Of a stretch of DNA of 35,694 bases, positions 7,119 to 13,596 are shown piece by piece. Origin of the DNA: Bacillota bacterium (GTDB lineage Bacteria > Bacillota > Clostridia > Lachnospirales > Lachnospiraceae); contig JAKPAB010000207.1 in NCBI GenBank assembly GCA_029779695.1, positions 1 to 35,694 on the forward strand, given 5' to 3'. The notes beneath the pieces are model-generated. The model ran no database searches and had not been told where the DNA came from. It saw only the letters and a list, made by a program, of their open reading frames with translations. A program made the position numbers and the translations under genes. Every line of letters begins with the position of its first letter. Position 1 is the stretch's first letter.

Positions 7119-8351
7119 ATTAAAAATCAGTTGTATGTTCGTATGCTGGGCGGGTTCGACCTTGAGTACGACGATAAGAATATTATTTTTGAAAAAAGTA
7201 GCGCTACCAAGGTTAACAGATTGTTCCAGATGTTGGTATTAGAACCGGACGGAGTGCCTAGAAATGTGTTAATCCAAAATCTATTTACAGATGATGAAGG
7301 GGATACATCAAACAGCTTTAGAGCTTTGGTTTTTAGACTCAGAAAGAGACTTAGTGCTACCGGAATTGCTGGTTTCGAGTATATTAAGATCCAGAAAGGT
7401 GTTTATTGTCTGGACCAGACCTATGTTTCAATCAGATGTGACGCTCTGGAATTTGAAGCAATGATAAAAGAGGCAAAAGAATCTGATGAGTACAATAGGA
7501 TACAGCTTCTAGAAAAGGCCTGCGAGACGTACAGAGGTGAATTTCTTCCTAATATGTCTAACATTTCATGGGTGGTTACATATTCTGTACGATTTAAAAA
7601 TGAATATTTAAATGCAGTCGAGATATTATGTGAGTACTATAAAAAACATAAGGAATATAGAAAATTATATTCTATTTCTCATATTACATCAGAGTTCTAT
7701 CCATTTAGTGAAATGCAGATAAATGAGATGGAGGCTCTTATAGGTCTCAATAAAAAGAATGAGGCCATTAAATTATATGAAGAAACAGAGAAAATGCTCT
7801 TTGATGAACTCGGAGTATCTATTCCGGGACGTATGGTCGAGCTCTTAAGCGAAGTAGGAAAACAGATCAGGCACAATGCAGATGTCATCACCAATGTGAA
7901 GAAGAATCTGGAGACTTTTAAAGAGGAAGAATCCGGTGCTATGTATTGCACTTATCCTAGTTTTGTAGATAGCTACAGGCTCATGAAGCGAGTCATTAAG
8001 AGGACTGGACAGAGCGCATACTTGATGCTTCTTACGATAACAGATGGCAAGGGATATGCCCTGACAGAAGGTAATCGCTTGAATGAATTATCAGAGGAAG
8101 TATTTGATGCTGTTAGCAAGTCGGTAAGAGGCGGAGACATTTATACCAGATATTCAGATGTACAATATCTGATTTTCCTTTTGGGACTGACACAGGAGGA
8201 TTGCAATATCGTAAGAGACAGGATACTTGACAATATGGCTATGCCATCCAGGAGAAAATATCTGCAATGCCAAATATCGCATGTCAGCTCGGAGATAAGC
8301 TCGGATGATGAGCTCAAAGCTGCATTTATGTATGGAGCCAAGAAGAGATAG
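7119..8351 (+). CDS. BTAD/SARP-like transcriptional regulator with degenerate GGDEF-like C-terminus; probable ATT start
   Basis: About 410 aa. Residues 1-95 form an OmpR-like winged helix beginning LYVRMLGGFDLEY, with the RALVFRLRKRL recognition region. Residues 100-245 are a bacterial transcriptional activator (BTAD) helical-repeat domain: CDALEFEAMI, then EYYKKHKEYRKLYSISH, then LYEETEKMLFDELGVSIPGRM. Residues 270-400 (SYRLMKRVIKRTGQSAYLMLLT, then VRGGDIYTRYSDVQYLIFLLGL) resemble a GGDEF domain without the GGDEF signature, so enzymatic activity is unlikely. The frame stays open upstream to a TTG at 7038, but that has no ribosome site; GGGAGG at 7107-7112 sits 6 nt before ATT at 7119, and the family start matches there. 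It probably controls the small genes downstream. DNA target and signal are unknown. Confidence 0.82.
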   Translation: MKNQLYVRMLGGFDLEYDDKNIIFEKSSATKVNRLFQMLVLEPDGVPRNVLIQNLFTDDEGDTSNSFRALVFRLRKRLSATGIAGFEYIKIQKGVYCLDQTYVSIRCDALEFEAMIKEAKESDEYNRIQLLEKACETYRGEFLPNMSNISWVVTYSVRFKNEYLNAVEILCEYYKKHKEYRKLYSISHITSEFYPFSEMQINEMEALIGLNKKNEAIKLYEETEKMLFDELGVSIPGRMVELLSEVGKQIRHNADVITNVKKNLETFKEEESGAMYCTYPSFVDSYRLMKRVIKRTGQSAYLMLLTITDGKGYALTEGNRLNELSEEVFDAVSKSVRGGDIYTRYSDVQYLIFLLGLTQEDCNIVRDRILDNMAMPSRRKYLQCQISHVSSEISSDDELKAAFMYGAKKR

Positions 8352-8372
8352 AATCTGAACAGGGAGTGTAAA

Positions 8373-8819
8373 ATGCCTATACCTAGAAAGATGAATAACA
8401 TCCCGAGTGTGGTTCTTTTCAGGATGGAATCATTTGTAAATAATGATATCAATGGAGAACTTTATAATAGATTTACTTCGGATCATAAGGACATATTGGG
8501 AGCTAAGGCACTTATGGATGGAATCGTCGATTTTATAAACGGAATCAATTTTCCGGAGCCTACCGTGCAATATAGAGAGTTTGTACATTTTGACAGTGAA
8601 TATGAGACATATGATAAGGAGAAGCCGCTCTATAATATAGAAGAGCTTGGCTCCAATGAAGGCGGAATAGCTGATTTTTATATATTGATAGAGAGAAGGA
8701 ATCACGCTAATTGGCAGGGGATGATTTATTTCGTGGAACAGGAAGAAACGGTTTTATTTCGATCAGAGGTTGAACTGATGGCATATATTGTAAAAAAATC
8801 TATGGAAACGATAAGATAA
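8373..8819 (+). CDS. 148-aa protein of unknown function with C-terminal WQG/FRS domain
   Basis: I do not recognise a named family. The gene starts 21 nt after the BTAD regulator with a good ribosome site (GGGAG) and is probably co-transcribed with it. Two parts are visible: an N-terminal part (residues 12-75, starting VVLFRMESFVNNDINGELYNR), predicted alpha/beta with no membrane segment, and a C-terminal part (102-145) with FYILIERRNHANWQG, ETVLFRS and VELMAYIV. The C-terminal part aligns without gaps to the 55-aa protein at 9076-9243. Cytoplasmic location is inferred from the lack of a signal peptide. A terminator follows about 120 bp downstream. Confidence 0.75.
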   Translation: MPIPRKMNNIPSVVLFRMESFVNNDINGELYNRFTSDHKDILGAKALMDGIVDFINGINFPEPTVQYREFVHFDSEYETYDKEKPLYNIEELGSNEGGIADFYILIERRNHANWQGMIYFVEQEETVLFRSEVELMAYIVKKSMETIR

Positions 8820-8938
8820 ATTCTGAAAAATTGGCTATTAGCAGTATATTAGATTGCCTGTTTAACAATAATAACAGAAAAAGACAACCATTAATATTTT
8901 GTAACGTTTTGTATAACGATAACAATAGTAGCATGTAA

Positions 8939-8970
8939 AGCAAGGAAAGAGTTTCCTTGCTTTTTTATTT
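8939..8970 (+). terminator. Intrinsic terminator upstream of the 55-aa gene
   Basis: AGCAAGGAAA (8939-8948), loop GAG, TTTCCTTGCT (8952-8961), then a T-rich tract. This is a textbook intrinsic terminator. It separates the regulator pair from the small-gene group, or attenuates read-through into it. Confidence 0.85.
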
Positions 8971-9075
8971 GCGGAATTGGGATACAGTATGACAAAGTGT
9001 CCTACTCTAGGCCTGACAGAGGATTTGAATTATTCTGAGAAGGTTTGATTTAAAAAAGTCAGAAAGGAAAAAACG

Positions 9076-9243
9076 TTGAGCAAAGTAGATGAAACATTTG
9101 TGGTTCACATCACCAATAATGAGAATGCAAGCTGGCAGGGCCAGGTAACATGGACGGATCCGAATGAGACGAAAAGTTTTCGAAGTGCGTTAGAGTTAAT
9201 AAGGCTGATAGATTCTGTTGTCGGAAAAGAGGGAGAAAAATGA
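9076..9243 (+). CDS. 55-aa WQG/FRS-domain protein (unknown function)
   Basis: A TTG at 9076 has AGAAAGGA 8 nt upstream and opens a 55-codon frame whose TGA overlaps the ATG of the next gene (ATGA at 9240-9243). The protein is almost only the domain seen at the C-terminus of the 148-aa protein: FVVHITNNENASWQG (Trp20-Gln21-Gly22), ETKSFRS (Phe35-Arg36-Ser37), then an amphipathic helix LELIRLIDSVV. It is acidic to neutral with no signal or membrane segment. From memory, similar short proteins with a WQG...FRS..EL core occur in other Lachnospiraceae; no function is known to me. The conserved core, start context and overlap together make it a real gene despite its size. Confidence 0.75.
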   Translation: MSKVDETFVVHITNNENASWQGQVTWTDPNETKSFRSALELIRLIDSVVGKEGEK

Positions 9244-9728
9244 TGAAAGAGCTTAAGAAGAGAGCTCTATCAATGGCTCTCACAATTACAATGATTCTAT
9301 GTATATTTCTATGTATGTTTTTATGTATGATGCTTATTTCAGGTGGCAATGCCGGCACTGTACAGGCAGAATCTACGAATCAGCTTCCGACGATCGCAAT
9401 GCCTTCGGATGGAGCCACAACAACAGTTCCTAACAGTAGTCCGGTAGCACCTGATCAGCAGAATACCGACAATGGAGCAGCAGTAAGTAACGACAATAAT
9501 GAAACGACAACCGATACAGAAGAGACCATCAACGATGAAAATACACCTCTTTCATCAAAAAGTAAATCAGAGAAGATAGCTGATAACAAGACACCTAAGG
9601 GCGTTATAAAGGATACCTGCTATATCCATTGGATCATGATCATTCTTACTGCACTTTTTGGAATTTACAATATCGTAAGAGTTATAAAGGGAAATAAGGA
9701 AGAGTTAAAAGAAAGAACAAACAGATAA
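9240..9728 (+). CDS. Signal-bearing, membrane-anchored low-complexity protein (unknown function)
   Basis: 162 aa in three parts. Residues 1-43 are a basic start followed by a very hydrophobic, Cys/Met-rich segment (ITMILCIFLCMFLCMMLI) that ends near VQAES, which looks like a signal-peptidase site. Residues 44-122 are a low-complexity Thr/Asn/Asp/Ser/Pro-rich linker, likely extracellular and unstructured. Residues 131-148 are a second hydrophobic helix (WIMIILTALFGIYNIVRVI) followed by a basic tail, so the C-terminus probably stays in the cytoplasm. No LPXTG motif is seen. The start overlaps the stop of the 55-aa gene, which implies translational coupling. The arrangement suggests a surface-exposed linker with a C-terminal membrane anchor. 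Confidence 0.72.
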   Translation: MMKELKKRALSMALTITMILCIFLCMFLCMMLISGGNAGTVQAESTNQLPTIAMPSDGATTTVPNSSPVAPDQQNTDNGAAVSNDNNETTTDTEETINDENTPLSSKSKSEKIADNKTPKGVIKDTCYIHWIMIILTALFGIYNIVRVIKGNKEELKERTNR

Positions 9729-9810
9729 TTTCGAGTATGATTTAAAATAGGACGAAATGATATATTTCCCTGGCTTCGGCTGAGTATTAAAAGAATAAGG
9801 AGCTTTGAAT

Positions 9811-10002
9811 ATGAGGATGAATATGAATATGTTAGATTACATAACATGTGCGATCTTCGCAGTAGCGATGGTTATCCTGAATATTATGGGACACTGCACT
9901 TATGATCTTCCGGTTTTTATTGTTGGAATGATCGTTCTCGCCATTTCCCTTTTCCTTGCAGTTAAGAGAAACAGTGAGTCTACGGATCAGCAAAATAATT
10001 AA
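9811..10002 (+). CDS. 63-aa membrane protein with two predicted helices (unknown function)
   Basis: The ATG at 9811 lies 8 nt after AAGGAG; an upstream TTG in the same frame is only 2 nt from that ribosome site and is disfavoured. The protein has two hydrophobic stretches (about residues 8-24, YITCAIFAVAMVILNIM, and 32-49, VFIVGMIVLAISLFLAV) joined by a short loop with GHCTYDLP, and a polar tail. It follows the membrane-anchored protein by about 80 nt and likely belongs to the same transcript. It has no recognisable domain. Small two-helix proteins of this kind often assist or inhibit a larger membrane partner; that is only a suggestion. Confidence 0.65.
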   Translation: MRMNMNMLDYITCAIFAVAMVILNIMGHCTYDLPVFIVGMIVLAISLFLAVKRNSESTDQQNN

Positions 10003-10065
10003 TATCGAGATTTGTAAAAAACATTTAAAATAAAGAAAAAGGAATAAAGAACCTCAACATAAAAA

Positions 10066-10133
10066 ATACAATAGCCTGTTTTTTGACATAGCATTTCTTA
10101 ACAGATTTTGAATGTCAAAAGACAGGCTTGTAT
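10066..10133. repeat. Long imperfect hairpin between the small-gene cluster and ribokinase
   Basis: The arm at 10066-10089 pairs with the arm at 10112-10133 over 22 positions with one 2-nt bulge and one G-T pair. The core is GCCTGTTTTTTGACAT against ATGTCAAAAGACAGGC, with a 22-nt loop. No U tract follows on the plus strand; on the minus strand a T-rich stretch follows. It may terminate the upstream operon or stabilise its 3' end. Confidence 0.55.
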
Positions 10134-10199
10134 GTTATCATGAGTATATTATCTTTGAATAGATACGTGATACAGATATAGGCAGATAAAGGAGGCAGC

Positions 10200-11183
10200 A
10201 TGCGTACTTTAGTATATGGTTCATTAAATTATGATGATGATTATGAGATGGAGCATTTTGTTAATCCGGGGGAAACAATAGCTCCTGTTTCTTATAAAAT
10301 GGCAATGGGCGGAAAGGGACTTAATCAGGCAGTCGCACTTGCTATGGCAGGAATGGATACTGCAATGGCTGGTAGGATCGGCGTTGACGGATTTTCAATG
10401 AAGCAGTACCTAGATGAGCAAGGCGTGGATACATCATATATTGCAGTGGATCCGGCAGGGAGAACAGGTCGGGCAATAATTCAGATCGCCGGTGGCGAGA
10501 ATTGCATTATCTTATTTGGTGGGACCAACAGACAGATTGCTCCTGAAGATGTTAAAAAAACTATTTCTCAGTTTGCTGAGGGAGATGTTCTTTTGATTGA
10601 AAATGAGATATCTGAATTATCACTAATTATGACTGAGGCAAAAAAACAAGGCATGAAGATCGTATTTAACGTATCTCCGGTATCTGATTCTATTACTGAG
10701 CTTCCACTTGAATTATGCGATATTTTTTTTGTGAATGAAATCGAAGGAGCCTTTTTTGTAAAAGAGGCAATGAAGACAATTAAGATTCCTGAGACTACTG
10801 ATTCAGGTAAGCCATATACTCCATCAGAGAAAAAAACTTATTACAATGATAGGCTGGCTGAGATTCTGGCAGATAAGTATCCTGCTACCAAGATAGTTCT
10901 TACGCTTGGATCTGATGGAAGCTGCTTTATAGAAAATGGCACTATCATAAAGCAACAGGCATTTATCATGAAACCGGTTGATACTACGGCTGCAGGGGAT
11001 ACATTTACAGGATTTTTCCTAGAGACATATTTTAGGACTGGATCCGCCGGAGAAGCACTTCTGAGAGGCAGCCTGGCAAGTTCACTTGCTGTTATGAAAC
11101 CTGGAGCATCAGAAAGTATTCCGAGTGCGGCTGAGGTCGATCGAGCCTTGTCAATTATGACTGGGTCTTTTTCAACTAAGTAA
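10200..11183 (+). CDS. rbsK: Ribokinase (PfkB family)
   Basis: The 327-aa protein is a PfkB-fold sugar kinase. The N-terminal signature GGKGLNQAVALAMAG (about residue 39) and the C-terminal DTTAAGDTFTGFFLE (about residue 262), with the catalytic Asp in AAGD, are characteristic of ribokinases. KIVLTLGSDGSCFIENG matches the segment before the ATP site. It is slightly longer than usual (about 310) because of an insert near residues 190-215 (TTDSGKPYTPSEKKTYYND). The start ATG has GGAGG upstream. Ribose released by the nucleoside hydrolases encoded nearby (13074-14526) is a plausible substrate; related sugars cannot be excluded. It is a single-gene transcript, bounded by hairpins on both sides. 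Confidence 0.85.
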   Translation: MRTLVYGSLNYDDDYEMEHFVNPGETIAPVSYKMAMGGKGLNQAVALAMAGMDTAMAGRIGVDGFSMKQYLDEQGVDTSYIAVDPAGRTGRAIIQIAGGENCIILFGGTNRQIAPEDVKKTISQFAEGDVLLIENEISELSLIMTEAKKQGMKIVFNVSPVSDSITELPLELCDIFFVNEIEGAFFVKEAMKTIKIPETTDSGKPYTPSEKKTYYNDRLAEILADKYPATKIVLTLGSDGSCFIENGTIIKQQAFIMKPVDTTAAGDTFTGFFLETYFRTGSAGEALLRGSLASSLAVMKPGASESIPSAAEVDRALSIMTGSFSTK

Positions 11184-11253
11184 TTAAGAAAGTAATATAT
11201 AACAAATATCTAACATGTTTTGACTCGATTCATATAATTAAGTATATCAAAAT

Positions 11254-11355
11254 AAAAAATGCACATATATGGTTGATTCGCTGATGTGACCCCAATAAGT
11301 TAGACCAAAAATCTAACGATTGGATGTCGGTTCAATCCCATATGTGTGCATTTTT
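11254..11355. repeat. Nested inverted-repeat element between convergent genes
   Basis: Outer arms at 11254-11272 and 11338-11355 (AAAAATGCACATATATGG against CCATATGTGTGCATTTTT) enclose an inner hairpin at 11292-11323 (CCAATAAGTTAGA against TCTAACGATTGG). The 3' end is T-rich and the 5' end A-rich, so it can serve as a bidirectional terminator for ribokinase and the YvyF-like gene. The segment GTGACCCCAATAAGTTAGAC also resembles the ends of IS150-group IS3 elements, so a decayed IS end or miniature element is possible. No transposase is nearby. Confidence 0.5.
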
Positions 11356-11405
11356 ATAAACATCTTATTTTAATTCAATTATTAAAAACCGTTAATAATA
11401 ACGGA

Positions 11406-11864
11406 TCATAACTTATGATGAGTATCATCGTCTTCGCCGCCCTGTAAGAAACGCATTCTTTCATTTTTGGTGGCAGATGAATCCATGACCATGCTAAAAA
11501 TATTCTTATCTAATTTTGGCATCAGGCTTTGCTTTAGATCGGTCATTTCCTTAGAGATTTTCACCTGACAATCCGGACAATAACGTCCTTTATAGATCAT
11601 GCTTCCACATCGCATGCATTGTAGCTTGATCTTTGAACTGGGAGTAAGCTCGATCCGCTCGTCTCTTAGCCACTTTACGATCTGCTTATGAACGACGCCA
11701 AATAATTCCCATAGCTTAGCCTCAGTCGTGCCGGGGTTATCCCAGAGATAGTCCTTTACATCTCGAAGGACTTCCTCTTCTTCCTTGCGGCAATCGGGAC
11801 AGAGGTCATGTGTTCCAAACATATCCTCAAACAACCGATTACATTTTTCACATTGCTTAACCAT
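11406..11864 (-). CDS. YvyF-like flagellar-operon protein with two zinc ribbons and an HTH
   Basis: The 152-aa protein has an N-terminal zinc ribbon (Cys5, Cys8, Cys22, Cys25), a central helical segment (residues 33-72, DYLWDNPGTTEAKLWELFG, then IVKWLRDERI) that fits a winged helix, and a second ribbon (Cys83, Cys86, Cys96, Cys99). This matches the small family found in Bacillus and Clostridia flagellar operons (YvyF), thought to affect motility gene expression. The C-terminal 50 residues are helical and polar. No flagellar genes lie next to it here, so its role rests on family resemblance. It is transcribed alone. Confidence 0.7.
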   Translation of the reverse strand: MVKQCEKCNRLFEDMFGTHDLCPDCRKEEEEVLRDVKDYLWDNPGTTEAKLWELFGVVHKQIVKWLRDERIELTPSSKIKLQCMRCGSMIYKGRYCPDCQVKISKEMTDLKQSLMPKLDKNIFSMVMDSSATKNERMRFLQGGEDDDTHHKL

Positions 11865-11999
11865 AGAAATACCTCTGAAAATGCTTTCTTCTTCTAGTTA
11901 GAAATTATAGCATATACAATGTTATTAATGATCGATTTTGAGAAAACATTTGAGCAAACATTACTTTTAGAACTGAATAATAATCTTTAGTTTAATACT

Positions 12000-13007
12000 C
12001 TAATTCAAGGAATTCTCATCAATTATCCGGATTTCTTCTTCTGTGAAAACAGATTTTTCGGAAACTCTGGCATTTTCTATGATCTGTTCAGGCCTGGATG
12101 CTCCTATCAGCACAGAACATACTTCACCATCTCTAAGGATCCATGATAGAGCCATCTGAGCTAATGACTGACCACGATCATTGGCAAGTTCATTCAACCT
12201 TTGTATCCTGGCGATTTTTTCCTCTGTGATATCGTCTCTGTGGAGATATCTGCCGTCTCTGGCTACACGGCTGTCTTCAGGAATGCCATGAATGTATTTA
12301 TCTGTGAGAAGACCCTGTGCAAGAGGAGAGAAGGCTATGATGCCGAGTCCTTCTCTGGCACATAGATCCTTGGTTCCTTCCCGCTCGATCTTACGATCAA
12401 AAATAGAATAACGACGCTGATTGACTATAAGAGGTAGCTTCATTTTACGGGCAATCTTAAGAGCGGCAGCAGTCTGCTCACAGTTATAATTCGAAATTCC
12501 GACATAAAGTGCTTTTCCGGAACGGACTATCTGATACAGGGCTTCCATTGTTTCTTCCAAGGGAGTGTCAGGATCTGGTCTGTGATGATAGAAAATATCT
12601 ACATAATCCAGTCCCATTCTCTTTAGACTCTGATCGATGCTGGCGGTAAGGTATTTCTTGCTGCCGTGATCGCCGTAAGGACCAGGCCACATATCATAAC
12701 CGGCCTTGGTAGTTATGAGCAGCTCATCTCGGTATTTCATAAAATCTTTTTGCATCAGGCGACCGAGACTCTCCTCAGCAGCACCATAATGAGGCCCATA
12801 GTTATTGGCCAGGTCGAATTGCGTGATTCCGTTATCAAAAGCCGCTTCGCACATAGCTTCCATGTTGTCAAAATTGTCTTTGCTGCCAAAATTATGCCAA
12901 AATCCAAGAGAAACAGCAGGAAATTTTAGACCGCTATTTCCAACCCTGTTATATGCCATGCTGTCATAACGATTCTCATCGGCTGTGTAGTCATGATGAA
13001 TATCCAT
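12000..13007 (-). CDS. Aldo/keto reductase (YghZ/GprA-like)
   Basis: The 335-aa NADPH-dependent reductase resembles L-glyceraldehyde-3-phosphate reductase YghZ and the potassium-channel beta subunit branch. The start region reads MAYNRVGNSGLKFPAVSLGFWHNFG, typical of that branch. The catalytic tetrad is complete: Asp and Tyr in FDLANNYGP, Lys in ITTKAGYDMW, and His in IFYHHRPD. Late cofactor contacts are seen in IAFSPLAQGLLTDKYI and in the C-terminal IGASRPEQIIENA. Ribosome site AAGGAAGG precedes ATG. It lies upstream of no obvious partner; removal of reactive aldehydes or methylglyoxal is the usual role, but the substrate is not evident. Confidence 0.88.
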   Translation of the reverse strand: MDIHHDYTADENRYDSMAYNRVGNSGLKFPAVSLGFWHNFGSKDNFDNMEAMCEAAFDNGITQFDLANNYGPHYGAAEESLGRLMQKDFMKYRDELLITTKAGYDMWPGPYGDHGSKKYLTASIDQSLKRMGLDYVDIFYHHRPDPDTPLEETMEALYQIVRSGKALYVGISNYNCEQTAAALKIARKMKLPLIVNQRRYSIFDRKIEREGTKDLCAREGLGIIAFSPLAQGLLTDKYIHGIPEDSRVARDGRYLHRDDITEEKIARIQRLNELANDRGQSLAQMALSWILRDGEVCSVLIGASRPEQIIENARVSEKSVFTEEEIRIIDENSLN

Positions 13008-13073
13008 AAAATACCTTCCTTTCGAGAAAACTCATAATATATTACATAGGTATAAAAATATAAAAATCAAATA

Positions 13074-13550
13074 TTATAATTTGAACCCTAGGACGACCCT
13101 GACATTTTTGACCTCATATTTTGCATCACTAAAAAGGTCATTTGCGGTTTTTCCTCTGGAAACTGAACCCTTGGTCTCTACCTGTACGCCTCCGTCCACT
13201 ATCATAAGAGAGTCAGGATCACGGTCATAGATATTTGGAAGATTATTGTACTCATTTAAATCTACAGGACGTCTAACAGTGGTGGCAACTCCTATAAAAC
13301 CAATATTTGTATACTCCGAAATAATATCTTTGGGATACCATATAATAGGAATACCGGATTTAAATACATAATCAGCGGCATCAGGATCTTCGTAGATATT
13401 TTTTTCGGCGCCGGGAGTGGCATCACCTCTCCATAGAGCACCACCTAGAATATGGATCTCTGAAATATCATTTTTGCAATCAGGGTCTTCTTTGAGCTTT
13501 GCCGCAAGCTCAGTCAGCGGACCATTGCATATTATTTTTTTATCATTCAT
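13074..13550 (-). CDS. Half-size nucleoside hydrolase paralogue (N-terminal half missing)
   Basis: The 158-aa frame corresponds to the C-terminal half of an inosine/uridine-preferring nucleoside hydrolase: CNGPLTELAAKLKEDP matches the TGPLT motif, HILGGALWRGDATPGAEKNIYEDPDAA matches the substrate-binding loop, and YDRDPDSLMIVDGG resembles the late Asp motif. The entire N-terminal third with the DPGxDD calcium and ribose site is absent, as is the His that normally precedes the late Asp. It nevertheless has its own ribosome site (AAAGGA) and an intact frame, 46 nt after the full-length hydrolase. It may be a remnant of a deleted tandem copy, or a protein that works with the full copy. Hydrolase activity alone is unlikely. 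Confidence 0.72.
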   Translation of the reverse strand: MNDKKIICNGPLTELAAKLKEDPDCKNDISEIHILGGALWRGDATPGAEKNIYEDPDAADYVFKSGIPIIWYPKDIISEYTNIGFIGVATTVRRPVDLNEYNNLPNIYDRDPDSLMIVDGGVQVETKGSVSRGKTANDLFSDAKYEVKNVRVVLGFKL

Positions 13551-13596
13551 TTGGGATCATTCCTTTCAATAAGTCACAGACAATCAGCATAGACAA

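Noticed and set aside
11261-11350. tRNA-like segment: GGTTCAATCC looks like a T arm and the ends pair as an acceptor stem
   Set aside because: The acceptor pairing runs well past 7 bp, no proper D arm or anticodon arm can be drawn, the T stem has a mismatch, and the segment is better explained as nested inverted repeats.
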